Source: Biomphalaria glabrata (Eukaryota > Mollusca > Gastropoda > Planorbidae). From it: DNA of 64,000 bases. Below the pieces are notes generated by a model. The model was not told the DNA's origin and did no database searches. It was given only the letters and a program-made list of their open reading frames with translations. Below are positions 47,201 through 58,395 of this stretch, piece by piece; position 1 is the first letter of the stretch, and the number at the start of each line of letters is the position of its first letter. Position numbers and translations under genes: made by a program. Location of the stretch: contig NC_074726.1 in the NCBI RefSeq assembly GCF_947242115.1, forward strand, positions 3,900,451 through 3,964,450, in the 5' to 3' direction.

Positions 47201-48083
47201 CATGACTTGTGGCGACCAGTTTGAAAGTGATATCAGCATTGACTTTCTGGATTGGGTCGCTAACCAAAGATGCACTGTTTTCCGATCATTCCTGGAAGAA
47301 TGTAGTAACAGAATAGTCTTATTCAACAATAAAACTGCAGATAAAGAAAGACAAGAAGGGCAGCTAATGAAGTTATTAAATATTGTTAAGACTTTAAAAT
47401 TACAAAATTGTCGCTACGCGGATGAACATTATTTTACTGGAAAAACCAATAGAGATTATTTAACGGTAGAAGCCCAGAAAGACTTCATTGAGGAAGAAGC
47501 GTTAAGAGAAGCAAATGTTATAGACGAAACACTGAAAGTTATACTTGATAGCACACGATCTGAACGAAATACTGTATTGTTTAAAGACCTTCTTGATAGA
47601 TCAAAGAACTTACTCAAATATTTATTGGACAAAGACAAAAGTACTGGCGTTCTGGAATCAATAACCCAAATTGTTTCTTCCTTAATATCATCCATTCAAG
47701 ATGAACTCAAATTCTCTGAAAGAATAGGAAATGAAAAGGAGAAATTGAATTTAAGAGTGAAAAAAGAAATGGCCGAGAACGCCATGAAAATTCATCGACT
47801 TCAAGAGGACTACGAGCAAAAAACTGAAACAGGTAAATTGCAAGAAACTAGGGCGATAGAGATGTTTTTAGAGCAGAAAAAACTTATGGAAGATTTAGAG
47901 CAAGCGTGGCAGCGGGAGAAACAAGATCTCGAAAGAAATCATACCATCGAAAGATTAACTTATGACAAACAGTATCAGAAATTAACAGATCAGTTTGACG
48001 AGATCAAAACGTCGTATGAGAAACAGACGCGAAAACAACGTAAAGACAATATTTTCAAGAAAATGTTTGAAAAGACGAAGTAG
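41257..48083 (+). CDS. GIMAP/AIG1-like GTPase with C-terminal coiled coil
   Basis: Three coding exons, 41257-41439, 46488-46525 and 46793-48083, 503 residues. Junctions are GAG|gtaagc (phase 0), ttttcag|TCT ... AA|gtaagt (38-nt micro-exon) and ttcag|A CTA. The P-loop GKTGNGKS is at residues 89-96, G3 DGPG at 137-140, 'LLVFKFGSRLTSED' box at 174-187 and TCGD at 212-215. Residues from about 365 to 490 are charged and heptad-like (coiled coil), ending in the basic tail FKKMFEKTK. Residues 1-61 are charged, with no known domain. It is closest to the gene at 56674, with which it shares a tract identical at silent sites (47388-47491), and next closest to 7179. Intron 1 (5 kb) holds a second copy of exon 1, a 22-bp minisatellite, SINE/LINE pieces and a solo LTR. 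All motifs are intact, so GTP binding is expected. Confidence 0.9.
41737..42195. repeat. 22-bp minisatellite in intron 1
   Basis: About 21 units of 'ttaggcctggcggaacactt' plus 'aa', with cta/ctg and cataatca variants. It sits in the first intron of the 41257 gene, between exon 1 and its duplicate. Confidence 0.93.
42391..42622 (-). repeat. tRNA-derived SINE, family 1
   Basis: On the minus strand it starts with the clearest tRNA-like head in the window: GGCGCGCTGGCTGAGTGGTA (A box) and, further on, a B-box-like block. The body matches 35478-35727. Confidence 0.85.
42668..42847 (+). other. Duplicate copy of GTPase exon 1 within intron 1
   Basis: A 180-nt block aligned to the exon at 41257-41439. 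The frame equivalent to exon 1 is open from an acceptor-like 'tatggcag' to a donor 'AATGAG|gtaaca', phase 0 at both ends, so it could be spliced in without shifting the frame. The codon matching the start ATG is ATA here. The nearby ATG at 42661 is out of frame. Conserved segments include SEAKGQDNLPRDENSNV and KKQLETFEMNF. It may be a cassette exon or a decaying duplicate; transcripts would decide. Confidence 0.6.
43135..43390 (+). mobile_element. LINE 3' end fragment ('AWNGLPE' family)
   Basis: The frame reads TNLYKYSLFPSAIRAWNGLP then ELARKTSDLAEFKSL, followed by the tail 'gaagtaacgtctgtactata'. It lies in intron 1 of the 41257 gene, same strand. Confidence 0.8.
43700..44160 (-). mobile_element. 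LINE 3' end fragments, two families
   Basis: Positions 43855-44160 (minus) are an 'AWNGLPE' family piece including LQDRRLKCKVAIIHKTLNHN. Positions 43690-43850 are a decayed relative of the LINE end at 25590-25925. A second such pair is suggested at 44160-44545, so this area was probably duplicated or hit twice. Confidence 0.6.
44658..45390 (+). mobile_element. Solo LTR, probable Ty3/gypsy-type retrotransposon
   Basis: 733 bp, starts TGTTATAAACC and ends GATTCGTAACA; flanking 4-mers are atat on both sides, a plausible target-site duplication. A TATA-like ctatataaagag at about 44919 and an ATTAAA at about 45290 fit an LTR with U3-R-U5 order on the plus strand. GC-rich compared with its surroundings. 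No internal coding region adjoins it. The matching duplication suggests it is younger than its relative at 21685-22198. It lies in intron 1 of the 41257 gene, in sense. The superfamily is a guess. Confidence 0.75.
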
Positions 48084-48534
48084 AAAAAAGTTTTGTGGTT
48101 AGAAACTCTTTTCTGCAGGTCTTAATGGACAAAAAAATCTCCAATGGCAAGTTTTCACATAGACTGTAAAATTTCATATACATTACATTTCTAAAATAGC
48201 ACTGACTCGTCGACTGATTGATTGATTCATTTATGTATCAAGTGATCTCAGCAACTGCCATTCGGATTCACATGTGTTTCTACACAAGTTCTTTTTACCT
48301 TTAAGATACTCGCTAAAAACGTTTATCATACATTTAATGCCTTAAATTGCTATTAGCAAAAATATGCTTTCTATCAAACCTTTGTAATTTAATTCCAATC
48401 TTTTTAAGAAAGACAAAATTCTATATCAAAATCAAAATTACAAGTAGCACCAAAAAAAAAAACAACAAAAAAAAAACCTTCAGTATTTTAAAGCAAAGTT
48501 GAACAAAACTTATATCAACTCCTGGTTACAGACA

Positions 48535-49110
48535 TGATCCCTCCAGGAGATGCACATTATACGTCGCAGGCAGCGTAGGTTGATCATGTCTCCAACCAGG
48601 ACGTTCTAGAACGGGTCAATATGCACAGCATCTATGCCCCTCTTACACAGATAAGACTACGTTGGCTCGGTCATGTCACTCGCATGCCAGATGGAAGAAT
48701 CCCTAAAGACATCCTATACGCTGAGCTTGCAGTTGAAGTCAGATCCAAGAACCGCCCAAGACTAACCTACAGAGATGTCTGCAAGCGGGACATGATAGCC
48801 ACGGGCATCAAGGAAAGTATGAGATAGCCCAAGACCGGACATAATGGAGACAGATTGTACGTGCTGGTAAAAACTTCACCGAGTGCAGAAAAAACGACGA
48901 CGAAGTTGTATCAGTCAAGAGAAAGAAGAGGAAAGCTACCTTTCAGCTAGCAGTAGGACAGATGCATATCCATGAACGAACTGTGGAAAACTCTGCCGCT
49001 CCAGCATTGGCTTGATCAGACACTCCAGATTCTGCCCCGTCTCAAGACAAAACCAAAGCCAGTGACCTACCTAGGCGCATCCATTGTCTTCCAAGAAAGA
49101 AGAAGTCATA
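48535..49110 (+). mobile_element. LINE ORF2 C-terminal fragment
   Basis: One frame reads LRWLGHVTRMPDGRIPKDIL then RSKNRPRLTYRDVCKRDMIA. After a break another reads CGKLCRSSIGLIRHSRFC, a zinc-finger-like end. 5'-truncated and broken. Confidence 0.75.
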
Positions 49111-49159
49111 TATTTATATATATATATATATTTAGATATATATATATGCATATGCATAT

Positions 49160-49690
49160 GCATAAGGTTGCGCTTTATCATGGACATACGGTGGCAAGAC
49201 TGCACTACAAACAGCGATGTCCTTGCGAACGCCGGTATGGACTGTATAGAGGGGCTTCTTATGGTCCAACAGTTACGTTTGGCAAGGCACGTATCCCGTA
49301 AAACCAACGTATGCCTAAGGCAGTCTTTTTTGTTGAGCTAAAAGGTGGTCGACGTAACAGATGCGTCCCACGGAAACGCTTCAAAGACCAGCTTAGGCGT
49401 CAACTTGCATTAACTGTGATAGAAAAGAGCACCTGGCTGCATGCGGCTTCAGAACGAGACAGCTGGAGGTCACTCACGAAGGCCGCGAAATACACATTTG
49501 AGACCTAAAGAAAATCTACTGCCGAGGACAAACGCAGACGGCGAAAAGAAAATCTAAATCAACCACCTGCGGACAGTGGTTTTGCTTGCCCTGGATGTGG
49601 CAAAATATGTTGGCCACAGCAGGGGCTGCGCAGCCACGGGAAATACTGCATTCCTCACTAAGCTTCGGACTCGAAGACAAACCTTATTAT
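49160..49690 (+). mobile_element. LINE 3' end, best copy of the zinc-knuckle tail family
   Basis: Blocks in order: 'VLANAGMDCIEGLLMVQQLR', 'ELKGGRRNRCVPRKRFKDQL', 'STWLHAASERDSWRSLTKAA', 'PPADSGFACPGCGKICWPQQ' and 'GLRSHGKYC'. The tail ends in 'ttcggactcgaagacaaacc' then a GATA microsatellite, so the microsatellite probably grew from the element's 3' tail. Frame breaks separate the blocks. Confidence 0.8.
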
Positions 49691-49785
<95 letters not shown>

Positions 49786-49896
49786 TAGATATAGATATAG
49801 ATATAGATATAGATATAGATATAGATATAGATATAGATATAGATATAGATATAGATATAGATATAGATATATAATAATAATAATAATAATAATAAT
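49691..49896. repeat. Compound microsatellite (GATA)n-(GATATA)n-(TAA)n
   Basis: GATA units to about 49785, then hexamers 'gatata' to about 49870, then eight or so TAA units. Directly abuts the LINE end. Confidence 0.97.
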
Positions 49897-50269
49897 CTTT
49901 ATTATCCGTAAGGAAATTTGTCTTACAATTTGTGCATTACACCAAACAAAAAAAACATTATAACTATAAGAAACCAAAGTGTACATTCACGCCAGACTCA
50001 CTCATAATTTACATGTGACAAAGTTTATACCAGATTGTTCTTATTTAATGATTTGATTGCCAGGGGAACATATAGATATAGATATATATATCAACTCACT
50101 CTGTCTGTCTGGTAAAAAGTTTGTACAAGTTATTTTCTCCACACCATTGTTTAAAAATTTTGAAATTTTAGCCTATTATTTATTTGCGAAGTGATACATG
50201 TATTAATAAATAAAAATAACCATCCAATACTCTTAAGCGAACATTTTTTGTATGTATGTATGTATGTAT

Positions 50270-50480
50270 AGTACTAGGTGACCGAGCCTTGTTCGTTTGA
50301 ATACTTTGTTGAGGAAATGTATTTACCTATTTTGGATCGGGTAAAGTCTCCCAATTCAAAAAATTGGTTTCGTGTTCTTTGAGTTCTAAATGTCAATGTA
50401 CATGGCCATTAGAAAAGAAAAAGCACTAGTTGTCGAGAGTTGGCAAAGGCAGTCTTTTTTTTATGAGCTAAAACGTGGTA
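50270..50480 (+). repeat. Dispersed repeat, partner of 635-780
   Basis: Shares 'ggtgaccgagcc' through 'ttggatcgggtaaagtct' with 635-780, then a piece of the LINE block 'agtcttttttttatgagcta'. A dispersed copy of the 'caactcactctgtctgtctg' repeat precedes it at 50090-50170. Confidence 0.65.
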
Positions 50481-51566
50481 GGTCTAGAATCTATTATTTT
50501 GTTTATTTGACAGAGTGAGAGCAAGTATAATTTCGCAAGTATAATTTCGCAAGTATGCCTTTGTAGATAAGACTACTATACTCTCTAGCACTGCCTTTTC
50601 TTTACACTCAAAAGTCAAATTAAAGATTATAATTAATAAAACGAAATTAATATTTCTTTTTGACTGGTGGGGGGGGGGGGAGGCTAATTGACGCCTTTGA
50701 AAAATGCTATTTATTTCCTTTAGTCATAAAACTGACGGTGTATGATGTCTTATACTGAACATTGCTTGCCTTATGCTTGAAGGATGCAATTAAAAATTAG
50801 TACACCTAACCAAAGGGGCTATATCTATAATTCACGTACTGATAGGTTTTGGGAGGGGGTCAATGGTGAATACTAAAAAAAAAAGGGGTGTCATAATGAA
50901 AAGGGCTGAAATTTGTTTTTCAAAAGGAGGTTGGTTTGTACGTTAGGGTGATACATCCAAAATACAGCATATCAACTATTTCGAGATTAAATTGAGAAGC
51001 TGAAGAATAGTTTGATATTGTACATAGGACGAACCTTTTTTTAATTTTTTTTTTTATTTTGGATTTGGGATTTGAGGGTGGGGGGAGGAGAAAAGTAAAG
51101 CTCTAATAGAATTTACAGCCAAAACGTATGTGTGTCTGGGAGGGGGGGGGCGTATATAATCGAGTTGTTAGAACCCAAGTCAAAAGTCTATGTCAGAGAG
51201 CAAAACTGTTAGCAGGAAAAGGAAGTTCCAGAGACCGATAAAATAACTGAACGAGAAAAAAAAGAGAGAAGGAGAGAGAAAAAGAGCGACAAAGAGATGG
51301 AAAGAGAACGTGAGAGGGCTGTTTCATTACAGTGTAACTAAAAATCACGGGCTGAAAAGTATGTAAGTAAGATCTTTGAAATGCGACCCGTTTATTGGAA
51401 GTTTGTAGATGATATTTCGGCCGAAAAAAAAACAATATATAGCGTCTGGGGAAAGCAAAGGTAGTTAAAGCTGTGTCAGATGTAGACTTTGCACAGAGTA
51501 GAATGAAGAAAACCGGTCGACAGGTCAAGTGTTATAGCCTAACGGTTTAACAGACTTTTAAAAAAA
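50481..51566. other. Intergenic, no gene seen
   Basis: Several poly-G runs (50665, 51080, 51140) in a purine-rich setting. Near 51485-51540 is a LINE C-terminal scrap. No exon recognised. Confidence 0.4.
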
Positions 51567-51696
51567 TGACATGTTTCGGATGTTCCTTATGAGTGGAAGA
51601 TAATTTACTTCCTAGTCCTAACCTCCCGCAGGACGGCAGTAGATGGCAGAGGCCAGGGACCATCAAGACTATTACCGCACGACCAGGTAGCCATCC
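51567..51696 (-). repeat. tRNA-derived SINE, family 2 (partial)
   Basis: Matches 404-570 and 30444-30608 over the body and head, with an internal deletion. Confidence 0.6.
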
Positions 51697-51834
51697 TAAG
51701 GCATAGGTGAAGGTGAACTAATTAGGCAAGTGCTAAACTTGTGACAAAAAAAAAACTTCACTTATATTTGTAAATAACTTAAAGATTAAAGGTGCAAACC
51801 AAGTTAAAATCAAATTGTCATGTAATAAATGTAT

Positions 51835-51955
51835 GAAGATGCCTTTGGCCATATATGGAACAGCCACATTGTGGACAGAAACACCCCAATAGAAAGAAAA
51901 CTATTTGAGGAGCTCCTTGATTTGGAAACCACTGCGTAGTTCATCTCATATATGG
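51835..51955 (+). mobile_element. LINE scrap
   Basis: The frame reads NPIERKLFEELLDLETTA, which matches the minus-strand LINE remnant at 36270-36350 (the equivalent 'IERKLYGELPDLEN'). Confidence 0.55.
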
Positions 51956-52424
51956 GTCTAGTTGTCTGTACGCTCCAACATAACAATGAGAACAAAGAAG
52001 AAGAAGAATCTGACAGCAGATCTGAAGAAAAGAAATGTAAAACAAGTTTCTTTGGTGTGTTTTTTATTTTGGCATTTTATATTTCCCCTGCAAGAGATTC
52101 TGTTTTGTGCCATTATATTGTAAACACGATCATAGCCATAAAGCCGTAACAAATCGGCACTAAACAGAGACATCGGCACACATAATTATAAAGCTCAGTT
52201 TATACACGCGTGGGGATTCTTGATTTAACTATATAAGCAAACACACTTTTCCCTATTGGCAGTTACATTTAAAAGAAAGGTTTAGATTCATTGAAGCAGA
52301 ACAAAACCGAAAAGTGTTATGTAGTTTATGTAAAGGTTTCCTGGACATTTTCCCCGTATATTCTATGCACATATACAACGCAAGAAAAGTTTATTTTTAC
52401 TGCTTATGTCTAGTCATAAATCCA

Positions 52425-52683
52425 ACAACGAGGCGTGGTGACAGGGTGATAAAGTGCTTGGCTTGCAAACTAAGAGTATCGGGATTGAATTACTGTAAGG
52501 ACTGGGATTTTGAATTTCAAGACGTTTGGGGCGTCCTTGAGTCTTATGTGTATCAGACATTTTTTTTAAACTGTAAATGTAACTGGTCTTTTGCGCTGGC
52601 CAAATGACACCCTCATTATTGTTGTCCATTTAAAAAAAGTTGACCGTTACATCATCTGCCCTAGAGATAGCAAGTTCTGAAAG
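52425..52683 (+). repeat. tRNA-derived SINE, family 1 (plus orientation)
   Basis: Head 'aggcgtggtgacagggtgat' then 'aaagtgcttggcttgcaaac', then body and 'gttctgaaaggg' end, the exact reverse of the minus-oriented copies. Confidence 0.7.
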
Positions 52684-53019
52684 GGATACTTTATTTACTA
52701 CTTCATAATTTTAAAAAAAATATTTGTGCTTCAAGAATGTCGCGAATCGATAGTTAAATCATTATAACTAAGACATAGCAGGGACAGCTAATCCTAAGCA
52801 ATACTTTCTTCGATTCTTTGATTACATATACATAAGTTATAGGTCTTACATATCCTTACAAAACAAATAATGTAAAGAATATATGTGCACCATAGTACAA
52901 TCAGGGCACGCTACAATGCATTGATGTATTATATTATTAGAAAGTTGTATCACTTTAGAGTTGGATTCTAAGGTTGTACATTTGTAGTATTTCTATGTCT
53001 GCGCTGGACATAATTCAGT

Positions 53020-53105
53020 ACGCAGGTTTTGGCTGGGATTGCGTAGCCACGAGAAATAATGCTTTCCTCATTATTCTTCGGACACGAAGACAGGCCTTTT
53101 TATTA
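53020..53105 (+). mobile_element. LINE 3' tail scrap
   Basis: 'gctgggattgcgtagccacg' to 'cggacacgaagacaggcctt', matching the end of 49160-49690. Confidence 0.55.
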
Positions 53106-53608
53106 TCATATTGTATTGTGACATTCACATATACATATTCTACTGTAGCGGCAGAGATGGGACAGATTTCATTCGTTAGACTAGGCTACACCAATTTCAA
53201 TCATTATAACATTTTTTTTCACAAGCCCTCATGAATTGGACGGATGAACATCTTGAATTTCTTCGAAGCATTTAATGAATTTAGACTGGAATAGTGGCGC
53301 TCTGCGCTCAGTCGAAATGTAGCTGTACCAGACCGGAAAACAATGTTGAAAACCTATTAAAACAAAACTGATTATACACACACATATATATATATGTATA
53401 CATATATATATATGTACATATATATACTTTTTAAAAAATGTAATCATTGTCTTCTAGATAGTTGGGTTTTTTTTTGAAAGTTTCATTCATAATGTGGGAG
53501 ATCTTTATTCCTCACCTTGTATATATATATATGGCTTTGTTTTTAGGATGAATATTTAAAAAAATACAAAGAAGACAAATAAATCGGTCGGTTTAAATAA
53601 AAGAAAAA

Positions 53609-53850
53609 AGTTTCGGCAATTGCGATCTTTACTATTTCTATGGTCCACGGTTAATAAGGGTGTATCCACAATGACCAATAACTTTACTTTACCCAACTAA
53701 TATCAGGTACCCATTAGAGTTGATTGAACTCAGGGGCACCCTTAAAATTCAGAAATTAAAAGTCTCAGTCTTCACCGACATTCGAGCACCTCGTTTTGGA
53801 AACCAAGTGCAACCAAGTGCTTAATCACTTGGCCAACAAACCTTCGGTCG
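53609..53850 (-). repeat. tRNA-derived SINE, family 1 (diverged)
   Basis: Recognisable by 'gtacccattagagttgattg', 'tctcagtcttcaccgacatt' and the tRNA-like head at the right end. Confidence 0.65.
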
Positions 53851-53869
53851 GTTAAATGTCTTCTTCTTC

Positions 53870-54190
53870 TAGCCAGCTTTTTCGCTGCTGAGCTGTCAGC
53901 TCTTTTGCAGACAGTGCCAAGGAAAAATAGTGTGCTGTTTTCTTCGGTTGTTCAGCACTGCCGTACAGGGTGTTGGTTTATGCTGGGCTGTAGTGGTAGT
54001 AGGGTAAGCCTAAGGTGGATTAGGAAGGGGCATTCAAATAGGATATGGTTTACCGTTTCATAAGGGTGAGCGCAGTGTCTTCAAAGGGGGAGTTGTGTGG
54101 AAATTATTTTATTTAGATGGTAATTTAACAGAGGCGAGTGTCCTGTCCTTAGTTAGAAGATTGTAGATTGCTCTTAGCGGGAGAGGAAGT
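53870..54190 (-). mobile_element. LINE fragment (RNase H-linked C-terminus)
   Basis: A minus-strand frame reads CAHPYETVNHILFECPFLIH, the motif CxxxxETxxHxLxxCP that follows the RNase H domain in I/jockey-type LINEs, and stops shortly after (VRQC). Confidence 0.65.
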
Positions 54191-54349
54191 CGGTTAAATG
54201 TCAATCTGAATCATTAAATGATTTAGCAAAACATTTTTTTTAATATAAAGTAACCCTTACGTTAACAACAACAAGAGTATAAAGAATAAAATGCATTTTT
54301 TTATAGTATACAGACACACTTTTTTTGTTCAATACTGCTGTTTGTTGTT

Positions 54350-54735
54350 ATGACATGATTAGGAATTAGTTATTTGTTTCGGGAATAGGGTAAAGTTTTA
54401 CTTAGCGACGATGACGTAAAGTTGGTTAAAAAACAAGAACGCTCTAAGTGACGCTACAAAGAAGACGCTTCGTGTAGAGCAGTACAATAGACATACGGAT
54501 TTACGGACATAGCTGACATCGGACGATTCCCTTCTTGATTATTAAATATATTTGTAAAACAACATCAGCGTCGACTACATATTTTGATTGTTTCGGCCTT
54601 TCGCCGGTGTTACTGAAGTAGTTCGAGTTCAGCGTTACTTCCAGTCAGACGTAAATCTACACGAGTTATATTTCAAAGAATCAACACCGCGCGGAAGCCT
54701 TAACATTGTCAGCAAATAGATCTTACGAAACATAA
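54350..54735. other. GC-richer block of unknown identity
   Basis: Differs from the surrounding AT-rich sequence and has TATA- and ATTAAA-like words, so a decayed LTR is possible. Neither clear ends nor a target-site duplication were found. Confidence 0.25.
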
Positions 54736-56660
54736 CGTATCCTTCCCTTTTATGGGTATTTACAGTTCTCCTATACAATACACACAGATAAATGGTTAAC
54801 TAGTAAACCCAATATGTAACTTCTTTTCAATGGGTTTTCATTTTAACACTTTGAAATGACAACAAAAAAAAATATTTACATAACATAACGTCAACAGTAG
54901 GGTGAACATGGTTAAAATTAGCACATGAACGATCTAGACAAGGAAGTAACAGGCCTACATTTAAAAGGGCTTACATTATAAATGTATATTGAAAAAGATC
55001 TTTTAAGATTGAATAAAAATAGTTATGTCATAAATAAAATTCATAGCATAGTATTGGATAGGCATTTTTTAATAAAGTTTTTAGTTCTTAAAAATTATAA
55101 ACTTTTACTTCTATCGGAATTGTGCAGGTATGGTAACGTTTTTTTGTTGTTGTTTTTTTTTTTACCATAGATGTCTGACTTTGTAATGTAACAAGTAATA
55201 TAAAAATGTTTTGTATTTTTCTAATGGAGTCCTCATTTATGGTGGTCTTTATGGCGGACTATAATTTCGCATTTTCTTTCTGTGACATTTTATGTCTCGA
55301 GAGTCGATCTTTTCCCTTTGCAACGTCTTGTGTGGCTAAAGAGGCCAATACTTGTTGAGGGATTTGTTTTGATTGTATTGGCAGGTGCAGGTGAGCAGCT
55401 TGCTTTTTGCATTTTGTCTTGGCACTTCTATCGTGGATGATGTAGGCATGTCAAGCCTGTTAGCGAAAGTCCAAGTGTAAGGACTGGTCAGGGTGTTTGC
55501 CAGGCTCGGATGTGAGACTGCTAGTTGAGAGAAAGGCTATTAATTGGTAAACGCCTTTGTGATGAAAAACTATCTTACTTGACAAGCCTCACTTTTTTTC
55601 AGTAACTGAGTAGTCTGGGGTTATTTAGTTTACAAGTGGTTTTCATCCTGATTTTATAATTGATGAGCATACATGATATGGATATGGTAATAGTTGTATC
55701 AAGAAAATAAGGGCTTGAATGTCAACAAATAGTATACTTTTAAATAAGAACTTCAGTAGGTCTACTCTCCTTAGTTTTAGTTACACTATATTTTTAGTTT
55801 TGAACTAGATGAAGAAACATACATCAATAACATCAGTCTCACGATAGTCTACTAGTTCGTTAGCTGTGCCATCAACAGTTACATTAGGTTCCCTACCGGT
55901 ACTAGATCTAGTACTAGTAATAACATCGCCACTAAGTCTAGATTGTTTTCATCTTCCAGTATATTTATTCCCTCTAAATTTACGCTTTTATTGGCTTCTT
56001 TTTTCTTTTATTAGATCACACTTTGTCATTATATCCATAATATTGAAAAAAATAAACACTAGACTAGCGATGTAGGGTAAACAAAAGAATGCGCCTGAGT
56101 TGTTTATGATAATGCTTCCATAAGCTTTTACAAAGAGCTCGCTGATTGGTCGAAATAAGTTTGTTGTTTTTTTTACAGGAAATGTGTTTATACGACCAAT
56201 GGTAATTCATTTTACAACTAGTTATACTGTTGATACAAATAAGATTCTAGCATTTCAGATATGTATGGTAGTGAAAAAAATTTGTAAATCGGACAATAAA
56301 TAAAAAAGTTACGTTATTTTTTATTGTTTGCATAATTAATGAGCTAAATTAATTAGAACACTTGATATTTTGTAAAATTATTTTAAAATATTTTAAAACA
56401 TCTAATATAACTAAAAATAATGAAAAACTGTAGAGAAATGGATAGATTATCATTGGAAACCATATTTGAAAAATGTAAAAAAAAACATAGGAAAAATGAT
56501 ATAATTGAGGTGAATCCTCCCCGTAAGTAGACTTTAATTATTTTTTTTTTTTGGTTTGCCATTAACTAGTTCGCCTGTATACCTGTTATTGATCATGTTT
56601 TTTTCTAATAAATCAGCTAAGACAGGAGAGGGAGAAATTAAACAAAAATACAATTATTTG
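54736..56660. other. Intergenic, no gene seen
   Basis: AT-rich. A LINE relic (minus) lies near 55300-55480 ('gtgtggctaaagaggccaat'). The short open frames at 54982 and 55866 show no family signal. Confidence 0.4.
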
Positions 56661-56999
56661 TGTTCTACAGAAAATGGACCAAAAACTGCAAGAAAGCTCG
56701 CCGGAAGATGAAAAAGATAAAATCACAAAACTTGAAGATTTAGCATTGTTGATGGAAAAAGAATTGCAATCATTTGAAGCGAGTGTTTCTAAAGACAAGG
56801 TAACAAAATTAATGATTTCAATCACAATTCACTCTTAGTTTTTTGGAAAATCTTAATGTTCAAAAGATCAACTTAAATTGTTTGCCTACGTGTCTCTTTA
56901 TTTTAAGTGGAGCTGTTTGTTAAAATATATTTGAGTATGAAATTTACACTGATAATAAAAATATGGAATTTTAAAACTAGGGTCTAAGTGCATTTTTTT

Positions 57000-57160
57000 C
57001 ATGTTATCTATATGTAATCTATCTCACACACGAATGCACGTAAGTCAATTTATTAGGACGATATCTATCTCACACAAACAAACATAAGTCATGTTATCTA
57101 GACTTAATCTATCTCACACACAAACGCACATAAGTCAAGTTTATCTTATCGTATCTATCC
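57000..57160. repeat. Degenerate tandem repeat 'ctatctcacacac'
   Basis: Three to four ~60-bp units with 'taatctatctcacacac' and 'cataagtca'. The same words reappear at 58150-58190 after the LINE, so the element appears to have inserted in, or duplicated, this array. Confidence 0.6.
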
Positions 57161-57189
57161 CTTAGCCTGTGGGACCGTAGGGGCACCGA

Positions 57190-58165
57190 GCAAGATTTGT
57201 TGATCGTCTTTCTCCATTACCCCATGTCTTTTGTTTTTTTTAGAACCTCTTTCAATGGCAGGCCCGTCCATTCTTTTTTGTTATCCTCACTTTGCTTTCT
57301 TTGTCTGCCTCTTCTTGATTTTCCTGGTACTGTTCCCTGAAGGAAGGTCTTTGCGAGCCCCGCAGATCTTGTAATATGACCATAGATTTTAAGCTTGCGT
57401 TTTTTTTTTACAATAGTTAGCAGGCCATCAATGAGTCCGCGTCCACGACTAGCAAGCATATAAAATGTGTTCATGACCAGGGAGTGCATCAGTCTGATTT
57501 TGCTGCTCAGGGCTAAGATTTTGTCTTTCCATATTATTTTAAGTTTTAAAATGGCTGCTGTGGACTGTGCTATTCGGGCCAATAGTTCCGGTTTTATTCC
57601 CTCATCTGAGACAATAGCTCCGAAGTATTTGAAGCTAGTCAGTTTTTCACCTCCAATACTGATGCCCCTTTTAAAGCCATGTTGGATATTGGTTATATTT
57701 TTTTTTTCGGCTTTTATTTACATGCCATATGCTGCGGAAATGTTGTCAATGCGCATCACCAGGTCAGCTAGTTCTTCTTCTGTCCCTGCTAGGCCATCAA
57801 TGTCATCTGCAAAGCGCAAATTATTAATTCTTCTTCCTCCAATGCCTACAGATACTTCATAGCCCTCGAAAGCATCTTCTATTATCAGATATTGAAAAGT
57901 CTTGGTGAAAGTAGGCAGCCTTGTCTTACTCCAACTGTGGTTTTGAACCAGTCCCCAATATTATTGTTAAAGTACACCGCACTGGTGGCATTCTTGTAGA
58001 GGTTCTGAATAACTTTGATTATGTTTTTATTGATGTTGTACTGTTCCATTGTCGCCCAGAGTGCCCCGTGCCAAACTCGATCGAAAGCTTTCTTGAAATC
58101 AATAAAGACATCAAAAAGATTCTCTTGGTGTTGGAGATATTTTTCACAGAGTGAAGTTATCAAGA
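57190..58165 (-). mobile_element. LINE fragment with reverse-transcriptase motifs (RTE/CR1-like)
   Basis: Minus-strand frames read, in order, FDVFIDFKKAFDRVWHGALW (RT motif A), VGVRQGCLLSPRLFNI (motif B), LRFADDIDGLAGTEEELADL (motif C, FADD) and MHSLVMNTFYMLASRGRG, with C-terminal GHITRSAGLAKTFLQG and RRGRQRKQSEDNKKEWTGLP. This is the central and C-terminal part of a non-LTR retrotransposon. It has several frame breaks, and the 5' part (endonuclease) is missing. It lies in intron 1 of the 56674 gene, antisense. Confidence 0.88.
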
Positions 58166-58221
58166 CTTAATCTATCTCATACACAAAACATGACGAAAAT
58201 GTTAAGTACCTTTACATACAT

Positions 58222-58395
58222 TTTGTTCCTAAAGGGCAGAGGTGTAAAGGCCAAATTTTTTTTCTTTGGCAGACGGTTAACGAGAGCGTCCCGAGAACAG
58301 CAAAATGACCAATCGCTCTTACTTTCTTAACTAATGTCAGGTACTCCTTAGAGTTGGGTGGACTCAGTGGTGACTAAAAAATCGCGAGATTAAAA
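58222..58395 (-). repeat. tRNA-derived SINE, family 1 (truncated)
   Basis: Contains 'aggtgtaaaggcc', 'gcaaaatgaccaatcgctct' and 'actccttagagttgggtgga'. The tRNA-like head is missing. Confidence 0.5.

Noticed and set aside
54350-54735. A third solo LTR
   Set aside because: Composition is suggestive, but the ends and target-site duplication could not be shown, so it was listed only as an unidentified block.
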